Origin: Stomoxys calcitrans
Taxonomy: Eukaryota; Arthropoda; Insecta; Diptera; Muscidae
DNA length: 64,000 nucleotides
Reading direction: 5' to 3'
Assembly (NCBI RefSeq): GCF_963082655.1
Contig: NC_081553.1
Coordinates: forward strand, 154,171,441 to 154,235,440
Shown one piece after another: positions 47,546 through 58,739 of this stretch. Under the pieces are notes generated by a model. The model was given only the letters and a program-made list of their open reading frames with translations, made no database searches and had not been told where the DNA came from. The position numbers and the translations under genes were made by a program. The stretch's first letter is position 1. Each line of letters begins with the position of its first letter.

Positions 47546-47818
47546 ATGCTTTATGGCAGGATTATTAATGCGAATCTGGGATATATTGTGGTCAGAAGGC
47601 AGGTGACCAGAGGAACGCCCCAACGAGGGGTGATCTTGCCGATTCTATGGAATATCGTGAAGAATGAAATCATGATGGATTTCGGTGAGAACGGCACGAG
47701 GATTATCGCTTATGCGGACGACGTCGTACTGGTCCGAGGAGGGTTTCTGTCGGCGATCAGCGAGATCATGGAAGGGTCACTAAGGAGGTTGTTGGATGGA
47801 CTATCAGAAATGGGTTGA
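47546..47818 (+). pseudogene. Reverse transcriptase palm relic, family Z
   Basis: Encodes RGTPQRGVILPILWN (motif B, with G replaced within the usual GCPQGGVLSP-type block) and RIIAYADDVVLV with the catalytic YADD. A preceding frame carries FYIEGAFNNVE-like motif A at about 47450. Stops lie on both sides. Confidence 0.75.
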
Positions 47819-47923
47819 AGACCAACCCAGAGAAGTCGTGCTTTTCACGCGTAGATATAAGATGCCGTAGTTCAGCCTCCCGTCCTTGGACGGGGTAACC
47901 CTGCGGCTATCGAAGGAGGCGAA

Positions 47924-48688
47924 GTGCCTAGGCATAGTCCTCGATTGGGAACACCGAGGAAAGAAGCCGTAAGGCACTGTGCGTTTTTTACTCCTGCAGG
48001 AGGATGTTCGGTAGAAAGTGGGAGTAATGATTTATTGGCCTATATTCGGAACTGCGCCGCCAGGGTGTGGGAGCTCGACATGCTGAAGGAGGATGGTTGC
48101 GGTCACAGTTTGATTTTGGGTGTTATGGATGCGGAGGATAGACTGAGGAGGATCTCTGACTATCTAGCACCATTGCCGACTGGAGTGAGGGCATTCGGGA
48201 TTCGATTTCCTGAGAGGGACGGATGGAGGGCGAATGCTGTAATAGAGGAAGATGAAACCTCGATCTACACAGATGGCTCCAAGATAGACTCAGGGACTGG
48301 ATTGGTGGTATACTCTGATGCACTCAATGTCAGTGTGTCTCTGAGATTGTTGGACGAGTGTACGGTCTTTCAGGCAGATCTCTTTGCCATTTCAGTAGTC
48401 GCAAGAGGAATTCTGGCAAGGGGCTTAACGCCCTCGAAACTCAGAATTTATGTGGACAGTATGGCGGCGCTGAAGGCCTTGGGGTCGAGGATGGTGAGGT
48501 CGAAATGCGTGGCGGACTGTTTGGAATCTCTGGATAGGCTCCGGGCCCACGATGTGACGCTGACATGGGTTCCTGGGTATGAGGGGATTTCAGGGAATGA
48601 GAGGGCAGACGAGTGCGCCAGAAGGGGTACGTCTGCCCGGGCTAACCAGTCATCGGTTTTGCCTACGTGCTATTTGCCGAGCTACTGA
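47924..48688 (+). pseudogene. RNase H domain, family Z
   Basis: A 254-codon open frame. Active-site blocks are IYTDGSKIDSG (first Asp), FQADLFAISV (Asp where Glu is usual), IYVDSMAALKAL (third acidic) and GNERADECARRG (last Asp), with LTWVPGYEGISGN between. The third block, spacing and order fit the RNase H of LOA-group LINEs. The domain is intact in frame, but the Glu-to-Asp change and broken neighbours argue against function. Confidence 0.8.
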
Positions 48689-48728
48689 ACACAGTTGAGG
48701 AGATGGCCAGGGCGGCGTCGGTGGCGAG

Positions 48729-49085
48729 GTGGGACTCGGTGGATGGTTGCCGGACTGCAAAGCGCTATGGCCGGTCATCGACCAGAGGAGGACGAGAGAG
48801 CTGCTGCCAATTGATAAGAGGTCGATGAGTACATTGACAAGGGTCATAACCGGACACTATACCAAAGACCGCTTGGCGGCTCGCATGGGGATACCGCACA
48901 ATGACTTCTGTAGGAGTTGCCTCGGTGAGGACGAAGAGGAGACTATCGAGCACTTGCTGTGTTCTTGTCCGGGTTTGCAGAGACGTAGGCTTTCCTTTCT
49001 GGGGAGCCGTTTCTTCTGTAATCGTGAAGATCTTGCAAACGTACCTCTGGTGGGTCACCTAAGATTTGTTGAAGGAACACGATGA
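48729..49085 (+). pseudogene. C-terminal zinc domain, family Z
   Basis: Contains LTRVITGHYTKDRLAARMG and FCRSCLGEDEEETIEHLLCSC, the conserved C-terminal block with a Cys-Cys-His-Cys arrangement. Out of frame with the RNase H region by one shift near 48690. Confidence 0.7.
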
Positions 49086-49439
49086 TTCCGAAGGGGGGTG
49101 CTATAAGCTCCGGTGTGGGTACATCCGTGCTTTTGTGGGGATTGGAGTTTCTTTACCCACCGCTGGGGTTCTCCATTCCTCCTGTCTTTCTTTTATTCAT
49201 GTATAACCTATAGTCTTAGGTCTCACATCTTCTTTCTCTTCCCTTTCATTCTAGGAACTCACCTTTGGTCGCAACCCACTCAACCTAACCTATGTTCCAA
49301 ATCAGTTCATAACCTGATATAGCTGCCATATAAACCGATCTCCCGATTAGACTTCTTAAGCTTCTAGAGGGCGATTTGTCTGAGTGGACATGAAGCTGCT
49401 TTTTCTCATAACAGAGTAGATTATTCTGGCGCAAGCGCG

Positions 49440-51095
49440 CTCTCTTTAGGCTAGGTTAGGGTGAAAAGAGGGTGCGGATATTAATACGCTCCATGCCGTT
49501 ATGGACATACACCTAAGCCAGTAATCGGTTTGTTGTGCGTTCTAAAAACTAAAAAGCAACCTAGAAAACGACAATTTTAAGTTAGGAATTCCTTGCTACT
49601 TACAAAATCCTTAATTGTTTTCCATTCCACTCCTCTAAGTTGGATCATGTCTGGTAACGTGTACCCATCTAAGTGTAGGTGTCTGTTAGCCGCGAAAGCC
49701 GTGCAATGACATAGAAGATGATCCAACGTCTCATCATCTTCCCCACATGCCATTACTTGGCGCATCGCATATAAGCCGGCACCCAAATGTTGCGGATCGT
49801 GCCATCCTCAGAGAAAGCCTTAATCTCCTTCTTACACTCCAAGACTGTTCGTGACCTTACCGTTCTTAAGTTTCATAACTGCATTGGCTGTCTTACACTT
49901 TATATGATGTCAATGGGTCGGATATCTAGAAAAGTCTACAGTGCCCTAGTGGGCGTGGTCCTCATCGATCCTCCTATACCAAGCCAACATGTTTTCTGAA
50001 GTTGTTGTTGTTCCTTATGTTGCACTTTTTTCCATAGCAGTCCACCAAATTACTGAGGCGTAAGTAATTATTGGTCTTATCACGCCCCTGTTGAGCCAGT
50101 GGACTATCCTCGGATTCAGTCCACATTTCGAGCCTACGGCCCGTCTACATAGTGCAGCCGTAATCCTGTTGACATTGTCGTCAATGTCTTCTATGCAATC
50201 TTGCCCAAGTCATCTTTTGAGTAGTCTTCCGAGTTTTGTACAGTTGGTTTTCAACTTATTACGGAAGCTTATTGGATTCGGCGCTGGCCTTGCTATTCTT
50301 AACCTAATGAAGCGATGTTCTGAGAAGTAATGCTCCATGGAGGCCCTCCAATCCTGAACCTCATCCATAAGATTTCCCTCCAATCCTGAACCTCACCCAT
50401 AAGCGGTGTCGGAGAGTCGATAGGCAGATAAAATGATGCCAGGTATGCTCCACCGACTCCCTGTCTCATCATTGTTGCTTCCGACTTTGACAACTCTGGG
50501 GAAAATACATAAATTAAGTTTTTATGAGAAATAACGCAGGTTCAGTCCAGAGACTTTGTTCCGGGTCTTCCATGGCTCTTGAATTAATGCAATATAACTC
50601 TTGCCCTTGCTAATTTTCTCCATCAGAGCGTGTGTAGCAATCTCGCTCCAGTGGAGGTTTATCTGGATGACCTCAATCATGTGTCCTCCATTAGATGGCC
50701 TTCTTGAGAGTGGGTGGTGGTCTGCTCTCTGTGCTTTAGACTGCACTGAGTTTCCCGTCACTGCACTGACTGATGTTTTATTATTAGGATCCTTGCATAT
50801 CCTAGTCTTCCCAATATTGAGAGAGTCGGTAATTGTCTCGTCAAATCTTGGTTTTGCTTGTTTCCATCAAGCGTTCCGTCGCGATTTCGCTGCCCACATC
50901 CTTTATGAGGACCGTCGCCTTTGTGAGCTGTGACATGTCTCTCTTACTCACGAGGTTGAGCTTTACACCCAGAGTGTAGATACTTTCAACGAGCTTTTTG
51001 ACGGTATCAATACATTCAGCTGACGGAAAGCGCAACATTAAGATGTCCTCTCTATACACGCAGCTCATAATTCGAATGGATGGACCTCCTTCAGA
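49440..51095 (-). mobile_element. LOA-like LINE relic, family X copy 3
   Basis: The 3' tail lies at 49440-49560. The C-terminal zinc region is at 49786-49577 (EDDETLDHLLCHC). Connection and RT remnants extend up to about 50330, followed by an endonuclease start near 50690 (IEVIQINLHWSEIATHAL, ALIQEPW) and an ORF1 end at 51068-50841. Much of the RT is deleted, and the segment 50330-50500 is scrambled. Confidence 0.65.
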
Positions 51096-51216
51096 GCTTT
51101 CTTATTTCGCCCGAACCCTTGATATGTGGAATCAACTTCCGGCTAATGTTTTTCCCACCCACTATTACATCCAGATATTTAAGACAAATGTCAATAAACA
51201 CTACACCCATTGAGCC
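51096..51216 (+). mobile_element. 3' fragment of a different LINE
   Basis: A frame reads SYFARTLDMWNQLPANVFPT and IQIFKTNVNKH, matching the 'R-LWN-LP-VFP---FK--V' C-terminal block of CR1/jockey/I-type LINEs. It abuts family X copy 3 directly. Confidence 0.55.
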
Positions 51217-51219
51217 AAA

Positions 51220-51456
51220 AACAAGTTTTGTCGCTGAACACAAGAAGCTCACGATGAACTTTCTTAACAGAGCACGCATTTTGATAATAAAGTTCAATAA
51301 TTTGCAAGCGTTGTTTGTTTGTATTGTAATACCATTCATGGATAAATTATAGACCAAGCTGAAGATGTTTGACAGTGAAGTAAAACACGAAACGTGCGTA
51401 AGCTGTTTAAACCAGTGCTGCCAAAAAGAAAATAGCAAAAAAATCACCCTTTACAA
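51220..51456 (-). mobile_element. Tc1/mariner-like element end fragment with terminus
   Basis: Ends 'aaaaaaatcaccctttac', the same terminus as the element at 19990-20587. The interior shares 'atttgcaagcgttg' and, with 35235-35375, 'gaccaagctgaagatg' and 'gctgtttaaaccagtg'. The other end is missing. Confidence 0.6.
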
Positions 51457-52085
51457 ATTGGTACTTTCTTTACGAAAGAGATGAAGCGCTCAAAATTGGG
51501 ATTTATTTATATCCCCTGTTCCTTAGTGGAATGTTCATGGCAAAAGTGTCAATTTACACTTAAAAGGGGGTATCAAAAAAGGGGCTGGCGAAGTGGACCA
51601 CCGGGTTGTAATATAAATAAAAGAGACACGTGACTGACTGATCATCGCCCAGCCCGAATGTTGGTCTTGGGTCATAGGCACGGAATAAGATGGGATTTGG
51701 TGATATTCGTGCGTTAAAGTACTAAAAAGAACGAAATGGTGAAATTATGATTTTGGGCTGAAATTGAAGAGCGTCTCGAAAAAGAAAGGTTTGGAAGAAA
51801 TAGTGCATTTAGTACCGCAATTGGTGGATGTGATTGTCAATTTGGTCAACGGACATCGTGTGTTGTTTTCAAATGAACACCACTCAGATGAGTGCCATAT
51901 GAAGCCAAAGTAAGCAGAAGAATGGGACATCAAGTTTTGTTGAGCGGCATAGATATACTCTGCTATTTTTTTGCACTTACTTTTTTATTTTTGAATGAGA
52001 ATTGTTTGTATTTATTGGTGACGTACGTGCCATCTGCCTCCGTCTGTTCAAAAGTGACAGACTTACTTCCATTTTTTACCCTTCA
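51457..52085. other. Unassigned sequence
   Basis: No repeat core or convincing coding motif. A 62-codon minus-strand frame at 51745-51933 has no recognisable feature. Confidence 0.3.
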
Positions 52086-52335
52086 CCGCTTAGTTATAAC
52101 ATCCTTATAACTAAGTGCATTTGTTTGTAACACCCAAAAGGAAGAGAGACCCATTGATAAGTATACCGATCGACTCGAATCACTTTATGATGTCATTTTG
52201 ATATTTCCGTCTGTCTGTCTGTTCATGTTAATTTGCACGAGGGATTCTCTTATATAATGTCTCTCGATATTATTGGTGAATTTCATAGGAATCATTAGTC
52301 CGATTTGGACTAAAATTGCAATAATGTGTTGATTT
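52086..52335 (-). repeat. Family M-related end module, inverted
   Basis: 'gagagacccattgataagta' with 'taccgatcgactcgaatcac' and 'gtctgtctgtctgttcatg' is the inverse of about 9850-9980. Confidence 0.6.
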
Positions 52336-52360
52336 TCTTGACTCTCCACATTACTGGGGA

Positions 52361-52363
<3 letters not shown>

Positions 52364-52412
<49 letters not shown>
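52364..52412. repeat. (TA)n microsatellite
   Basis: Uninterrupted TA dinucleotides for about 49 bp. A short (AT)n tract also borders the inverted partner element near 58726-58740. Confidence 0.95.
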
Positions 52413-52417
<5 letters not shown>

Positions 52418-52427
52418 GAGAAAGCAC

Positions 52428-53025
52428 AACGCTTTCTCCTTTACTGGTTTTCTTTACCCAAGCCATTACAAAGCACGCAAATTACTTTCAGCTTCTATTC
52501 AGTTGCGCTCAATGTGAGCCATCATGCGTATTGCTTAAGCTGCCATTAGAAGATATGGTCATATGTAATTTCAAAAACAGCAACTCTCAAATTTGTACAC
52601 ATCGTGTGATACGTAAGAATAATTTTATATGAAAAATGGATTTTGGATATACATATATGTAACTTTTGCGATTAAATCGAGCTTTCATTTCATTCAACAT
52701 AAATGTAGATACATGTCTATAAAAAAAGTGCAATACATATGAGAGCATATATCGATTAGAACGCGCTCTATTCGTATTAGACGAATTAGAAGACAAGTCT
52801 TATGAATATAGAAAGTGACTGCTCATATGACATGTCTTATCTTCTAATGGCAGCTTTGAAATGCAAAATATGATTGACAATACATTGCGCCTATAGAGAG
52901 CTTAATTTTCATCTGGGTAGGCAAAAATTTTTTAAAATGAATTTCTCTCATGACTTCCACTGACTTTATTAAATTTAGTTTTATTCGGTCTCCCCATTTT
53001 TGAAATAGAGGTGAATGGAAATGAA
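52428..53025 (+). repeat. Unidentified 600-bp element E, copy 1
   Basis: Nearly identical, inverted, to 58060-58659. No terminal inverted repeats, no coding motif and no tail. It contains 'gaacgcgctctattcg', 'catatgacatgtcttatc' and 'catcgtgtgatacgtaag'. Confidence 0.75.
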
Positions 53026-53033
53026 TCGAGTGT

Positions 53034-53105
53034 CCCACCTGGCCAATATTTTCACAGCGTGCCTAGAACTTGTATATACTCCGAAAGCCTGGCAGGAGTG
53101 CGAAT
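53034..53105 (+). mobile_element. LOA-like LINE fragment (RT start)
   Basis: Encodes HLANIFTACLELVYTPKAWQ, parallel to RLAKIFTACPGL at about 25400. Only this block is present. Confidence 0.55.
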
Positions 53106-53700
53106 GTTCACATCCGCTAAATCTGGTTCTCCAAGAAATGAAAACCTAAAGTGGAACACCTTCTAACTGCTAGTGCGGGACACACACACAAAAGTTGTTC
53201 TAAAGTCTGTTTTTCCTCGACGTCCTTACAGCTTCTGCAAAAGTCGTTGCTGGCAACCTTAAGTCTGGCAAAAAAGGCCAGAGTGGCCTTTCTTGCCCTT
53301 TCCAAAATGTTGAATTTGAAGTTCAATTCCTATCCAGCAAAATACCCAGGTATTTTGCGCTTTCTGGAGACAGGTTCCACTGTAGGCAACTTGTATCTCC
53401 TGCTGAAAAGCATTTCTTTTGTCTTGCACTGATTATACCCAGACAACTTTCGGTAGCCCACTTTGCTGTTGCGCGTAGAGCTTCCTGAAGTATATCTCTT
53501 AGAGTGCTGGGAAACTTTCTCCTAACCGCAATTGTCACGTAATCAGCACACGCGATCACTCTTACGCCTTTTTCTTCCAAAGACAATAATATATTGTTAA
53601 TGGCTATATTCCAAAGTAGAGAAGACAGTACACCACTTTGAGGAGTTCCGCTGCTGACTCATCTTTTTAGATCCACAGATCTCAAGCTTGGCGTAATGCA

Positions 53701-53761
53701 AAGAAAGTTTATTAATAACTTACTTACTAAAAGAGTAAGTAAGTTATTAATAAACTTTCTT
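53701..53761. repeat. Perfect 28-bp hairpin in family Y RT
   Basis: Arms 53701-53728 and 53734-53761 (core 'gtttattaataacttactta') are exact reverse complements around loop aaaag. Sister copy Y1 (about 19854-19880) has one arm only. Confidence 0.92.
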
Positions 53762-54665
53762 ATGGTAGGGCTGATGCCTAGAAACTCCAACTCCTTCATG
53801 ATTGACGTCGATTTTACATTATTGAAAGCGCCTTCAATGTTAAGAAATATATATGACATTCTGATACAATCAGAGTATATCTCCCTAAGCCAGGTAACCA
53901 GTCTGTCAGACCCTAAGCCAAGTAACCAGTCTATCAGGATTTTAGGCTCAGACCTCCGACGAATGCATACCAACCTCTTCTGGCGCCACATTGTCCGTTG
54001 ACGAATTTCCCGGTTAACATTGTCCATACATTCTCTGACTTCTGAATATACCCCTCTGTAATAGGTCTTGAGGACAGAATTTTTCTTAGCCTAGAGGCCT
54101 AAGATGTATCCTCCACGGAACTGCAGAATTCTACCCAGGATTTGTTCTGAGCCTTTCTAAGCTCGCGCTTATATTTTCTTAGCTCAGCCTTATAGATGTC
54201 CCAATCGTGTGGTGCTCTTGTGGCTTTTGCTCTGTTAAAGAGTTTTCTGCTGTCCTTCCTTAGACCAACCAGCACTGTGGTCCAACATTGCGGTCGCTGT
54301 TTGCCCTTGGCTTGGCACTAGGGCATACTGACACAAGCGAGTCATTCAGGGCCCGCTTGACCACTAAGTCTATATCCCCCGCAGTTTCCACTTCCTTTTC
54401 TAGTATAGAAGGGATAGTGGTGCAGAATTGGTGCCGAAATTTATCCCAATCCGCCTTTCATCTGTATTTTCTTCAGTATTTTCTCCAAAGCTAGACTAAT
54501 ATAACGATGACTAGAGAAGCTGTGGTAATCTAACACTTCCAGTCGCATATTCTTCCACTCATATCTTCCGATACAAAGGTAATATCTAGTACCTCCGGCC
54601 TGTTTCTGGAAATAACGGTCGGTTTATCCCCTTTATTACAAATCGCCAGATTGCAACTTATAATA

Positions 54666-54899
54666 TTGGGTTGCCCAAAAAGTAATTGCGGATTTTTCAT
54701 ATAGTCGGCGTTGCAAATTTTTTCACAGCTTGGGACTCTGTAATTGCATTCTTTCTTCTGTCAGTTATCAACTGTTACTTTTAGCTTGCTTTAGAAAGAA
54801 GTGTAAAAAAGTATATTTGATTAAAGTTCATTCTAAGTTTTATTAAAAATGCATTTACTTTCTTTTAAAAAATCCGCAATTACTTTTTGGGCAACCCAA
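54666..54899 (+). mobile_element. Mariner-type MITE, complete copy in family Y endonuclease
   Basis: 234 bp, TTGGGTTGCCCAAAAAGTAA terminal inverted repeats, TA at 54664-54665 and 54900-54901. It interrupts family Y copy 2 between 'gcaacttata' and 'ttcaataaacatccgaact', which are continuous at about 18915-18955 in copy Y1. Confidence 0.92.
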
Positions 54900-55948
54900 T
54901 ATATTCAATAAACATCCGAACTCCCCATATCTGGTGATGTGCATTAGCATCACTTCCAACTATGAGGCTTTTCTTCCCTACAGAAGCAGCTTCAACCAGC
55001 GACTTAATGTTGGATGGCGGCATCTCTGAATCGTGTGCCATATATAGGGCAGCCAGCCAGTAATGAGAATTGTTTATTTCAAGGCTGGCTACAACTAAAT
55101 CTTCAGTGCGTAGCGACGGAAGAAGAAAAACATTTAAACTACCCTTTGCAAGAATACGGGCTATGTTTCTTCCAATTCCCGTACCCTTGAGAAGTTTAAA
55201 TCCCGGAATTCTTCGTCCACGAACCATTCTTCCACACACCCATGGTTCCTGGGTAAGAACCACGTCAAATCCCTCTGTTATCAGGAGGACCTTTAGTGCC
55301 TAAGCGGCCTTAAAATGGTGGAGATTTATCTGTAGAAACCGGACCTTAGTCAGGATTCAGAACTTCCACCACTGTTGTGTTAGCATCGTCTTCTGATTCC
55401 ACCAGGAGTTCATCCTTACAAGTTTCGTTAGAACTTGTCATGGTGAGATTCCGTACGCATCCAGGGGCAGGTGAGAAAGCTGTGGAACCACTCTTCCTCA
55501 GGACACTGGGCACTTACGGTCGATTTCTCCTTAGATTCTTCACAAACTGCTGCTGTCGAAGTACTTTCTGAGTCCCGTGCGTCCCCGCTAGCGCGCACTT
55601 TAAGCCCAGCTCAACTTTGTGACACACCCACACAGGGCTTGTCCGGTATCGTTTCGATGCCATCGCCTTCTGTCTCGATTGTGGCAGCGGCATTTTCAGT
55701 CGCCTGCAATTCGCCAGAGGCAAGTGTTCAGCAACAACTGCTGAATCGTCTCCTGATTCCCCAACCCCACCGCTTTTATAGACCTTCGATTTCAACTTGT
55801 TGAATCCGTACGATACAACCCCTTCAGACTTACTGAGGTCTAGGTATGCAGCCCTGTTCTTCTTCTTTGTCGACAACTATCACCACCAAACTGTCCCTAG
55901 CGATATTAGCAAAGGTTCTTGAACCCATCTTACTGTTGTTCGCCTTAG

Positions 55949-56380
55949 TTATCTTTTGGCTGGCTGCGGTGCAGTTTCCGAATCTAGACTTATAGTCTTT
56001 GGGGTAGCCTGTGCAACGAATTCCCGAGCCCAATTTATCGAATCTCTCTCCCTATTAGTGAGAGACTTAGGATCATTCGCACCAAGCCTCTCAATAAACC
56101 TGAGAGCGATGCGTCTTCTATTATTCCAACCTCTTAAAGAGCGTGTTGGTTTGCCGGGGAAGGCCGATGGCCTAGCCAAATGATAGGCATGCGAGGAAGG
56201 AATAGGTTCGGCCTTGTCCTTTAGACTCGAACAAGGTGTCTTCGTCAAATGCCCCTGCTGACCAGTCGTCTGTCGACTAATGGAGCCTGGAGCAGCCGCT
56301 CCACCAGTTGAGGTTTCAGTAGCAGAAAACATGCTGCGGCCTGATACCACCACAGCAGCTGTTGGGTCTTTGGAGTCCAT
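55949..56380 (-). pseudogene. ORF1 N-terminal relic, family Y copy 2
   Basis: A 143-codon frame starts MDSKDPTAAVVVSGRSMF and continues with RPSAFPGKPTRSLRGWNNRR and DPKSLTNRERDSINWAREFV. Its first part is repeated in opposite orientation at 63862-64000 as part of the inverted duplication. I do not recognise a domain; position identifies it as LINE ORF1. Confidence 0.6.
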
Positions 56381-57774
56381 TCTAAGCCTACTCCCGGGTT
56401 CTAGATCTGCCGCTCCACTGGAAACAGATGCAGATCATCAACCTCCTATTGGATACCTCTATCGCAGCTATCCTTGAGTGACTTAATTTTTTCTTCCAAA
56501 AATAATCACCTATTACAAATTACAGGAAAATTCTTGCGAAGTGAAATAACAATACCTCCGCTCCACTCAACGTTTCAAACAAGATTTTTTTCTATTTTTG
56601 CTATTACATCGGCATGTTATATTCGTATGACATAACCTTAAAATTCGAGCAAATGCTGATGTGTAGTGCGCAAAAATTGTTAAAGTTGTAAAAAAAACTG
56701 GTTGAATCATATATTTGTAAAAACAATTTAATTTGGGGTTACTTTGATCCGACTGACAACAAAATCAGCTCTTTGGTTTTTTGTCAGAAGGAATAGAGCA
56801 CGTTCTAATCGAATAAATTACATGTGCTATTTTGAAAATTGACTTTCATATGTATGTTTCGTTTGTATCACACGACGTGTACAACTCCATATGTGCTAAA
56901 ATGGTCATGTCATAAGACAACAACATGGCGTGTAATAGAGCCTTTAGATTTTCTTTTTCGAGGTTAATTTTTTAGTATTTAGAGCGCACAACAAGCCGAA
57001 TGCTGGCTTAGATGTATGTCTATAGTGACATGAGATGGATTAATATCCGCACCTTCTTTTCAACCTTACCTAATCTTACCTACTTTAATTGGATATGACA
57101 AAACATTTGTTCCGCTAGTCGAACGTAGAATTGAATGGTGATCAAAGCGTCTCGATCTTCCGTGCTCATTCTAAATTCTATGACATCAAGTTTCGAGGAG
57201 GTTTGCGTTTATCACTGACAACATGATGTAGCCAACGCAGTCGCAACAACACGGGCAGTATCAGTATCTTCGTCTGTCGAGAGGTGGCCTTATTTCTAAA
57301 CTGCTTACTCAATTTAAAGTAGCATCTGTTTGCCAGTATTATTCTTCGCTTTATTTCAAAACTGGTGTCATTCGTTTCGGTTACGGCGGCGCCGAGGTAT
57401 ATAATGTTGCTAACTATCTCAAAGTTGTGATTTCCAACTTTCTCCATTTTCTTTATCTGATCGGTTGTACAGAGCGTTTTGGGAATTGCTATCATCCATA
57501 TCGACTTATCTCCATTTACTGCCGGACACATTTTCTTTCGATTTTTTCAAAGGCAGCTGTTATTACTTCCGGTGACCGATCTATGATGGCTTTGCCGACG
57601 ACATCGACAACCTTCTCCAGCAGGATATTAAAGAGATCACACGATAGCTGTCTCATTGTCAAAACCTCATTTGGTATTCCATGGTCCGGACAAATTCTTG
57701 CCTATTCTTACTGAGGAACGCGTATCAGCAAGTGTCATCCTGCAAAGTCTTATTAATTTTGCATGGATACCAAA
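56241..57774 (+). repeat. Large inverted duplication, left arm
   Basis: At least 1,534 bp that reappears inverted at 58740-64000 once the CR1-like LINE is set aside (1,530 bp). It contains the 5' end of family Y copy 2 and a segment with 'gaatagagcacgttctaatc'. A family X 3' tail (about 56950-57080, plus strand) and part of RTE-like copy 3 follow. The arm may extend further left; the comparison is cut by the window end. Confidence 0.9.
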
Positions 57775-57970
57775 CTCAGACATGGCTTGAAATACCTTTG
57801 AACACATATATCTTTTCCAGGATTTGGGGAGGCTTCCGGTATCTAAATACTGTTTTCGCTGTATTTTCTTTGGTGTGGGCAATGGTTTGCTACCGCGCCA
57901 TTATATCATCGGAACTAGGAGTGCTTTCATAACTCAGTTGGGCCAGTCGAGTGGAGTATGCCGTTTCCAT
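57085..57970 (-). mobile_element. RTE-like LINE fragment, copy 3
   Basis: The minus-strand frame 57531-57178 encodes KMEKVGNHNFEIVSN, NDTSFEIKRRIILANRCYF and NKATSRQTK, the RT thumb region of the family at 6.3 and 29.7 kb. A more upstream RT part follows, and a separate linker piece lies at 57820-57970. Large deletions remove the rest. Confidence 0.75.
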
Positions 57971-57974
57971 CTAT

Positions 57975-58059
57975 TTAGAGCTGGCAAACTATCGATAATC
58001 GCAACATTCGATATTTTCGATAGTTCTAATAATAAATATCAATAGTATCGATACTATCG
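57975..58059. other. TATCGAT-rich segment
   Basis: Several TATCGATA/ATCGATA motifs lie in 85 bp, resembling DRE-like boxes or the terminus of an AT-rich MITE. No gene is nearby to support promoter function. Confidence 0.3.
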
Positions 58060-58659
58060 TTCATTTCCATTCACCTCTATTTCAAAAATGAGGAGACCGA
58101 ATAAAACTAAATTTAATAAAGTCAGTGGAAGTCATGAGAGAAATTCATTTTAAAAAATTTTTGCCTATCCAGATGAAAATTAAGCTCTCTATAGGTGCAA
58201 TGTATTGTCAATTATATTTTGCATTTCAAAGCTGCCATTAGAAGATAAGACATGTCATATGAGCAGTCACATTCTATATTCATAAGACTTGTCTTCTAAT
58301 TCGTCTAATACGAATAGAGCGCGTTCTAATCGGTATGTGCTCTCATATGTATTGCACTTTTTTTTTATAGACATGTATCTACATTTATGTTGAATGAAAT
58401 GAAAGCTCGATTTAATCGCAAAAGTTACATATATGTATATCCAAAATCCATTTTTCATATAAAATTATTCTTACGTATCACACGATGTGTACAAATTTGA
58501 GAGTTGCTGTTTTTGAAATTACATATGACCATATCTTCTAATGGCAGCTTAAGCAATACGCATGATGGCTCACATTGAGCGCAACTGAATAGAAGCTGAA
58601 AGTAATTTGCGTGCTTTGTAATGGCTTGGGTAAAGAAAACCAGTAAAGGAGAAAGCGTT
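58060..58659 (-). repeat. Unidentified 600-bp element E, copy 2
   Basis: Inverse of 52428-53025 with few indels. It lies in the spacer of the large inverted duplication. Confidence 0.75.
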
Positions 58660-58739
58660 ATGCTAAAATTTGGCAAGATTGGTCAATAAATGCGCTTCTT
58701 GTGACTCAAGGATTGAAAATCGGGCTATATATATATATA

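Larger units (their letters stand above)
45161..49291 (+). mobile_element. LOA-like LINE, family Z, near full length
   Basis: Flanked by a 12-bp target duplication with one mismatch (atggtccaaatc at 45149-45160, atgttccaaatc at 49292-49303). It interrupts a family M repeat unit, so both borders are firm. It has a GC-rich 5' end, ORF1 (from about 45325), endonuclease (about 46600-47220), RT (47430-47900), RNase H (48240-48620) and a C-terminal zinc motif (48900-48970). Several frameshifts and a C14 run (about 46931-46944) show that it is dead. RNase H supports LOA-group placement. Confidence 0.8.
53106..56490 (-). mobile_element. LOA-like LINE relic, family Y copy 2
   Basis: Minus-strand order: ORF1 (56380-55514), endonuclease (55263-54900, LTQEPWVCGRMVRG and KSLIVGSDANAHHQIWG), RT (54027-53323) and C-terminal zinc start (53240-53160, FCRSCKDVEEKQTLEQLLCVC). 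The YADD box has become ACADYVTIAV. RNase H is absent, deleted between 53323 and about 53290. A complete mariner MITE sits in the endonuclease, and a 28-bp palindrome disrupts the RT. Confidence 0.75.

Noticed and set aside
57975..58059. DREF-controlled promoter
   Set aside because: TATCGATA-like boxes are present, but no host transcript start or coding region lies nearby, and the segment is between transposon fragments.
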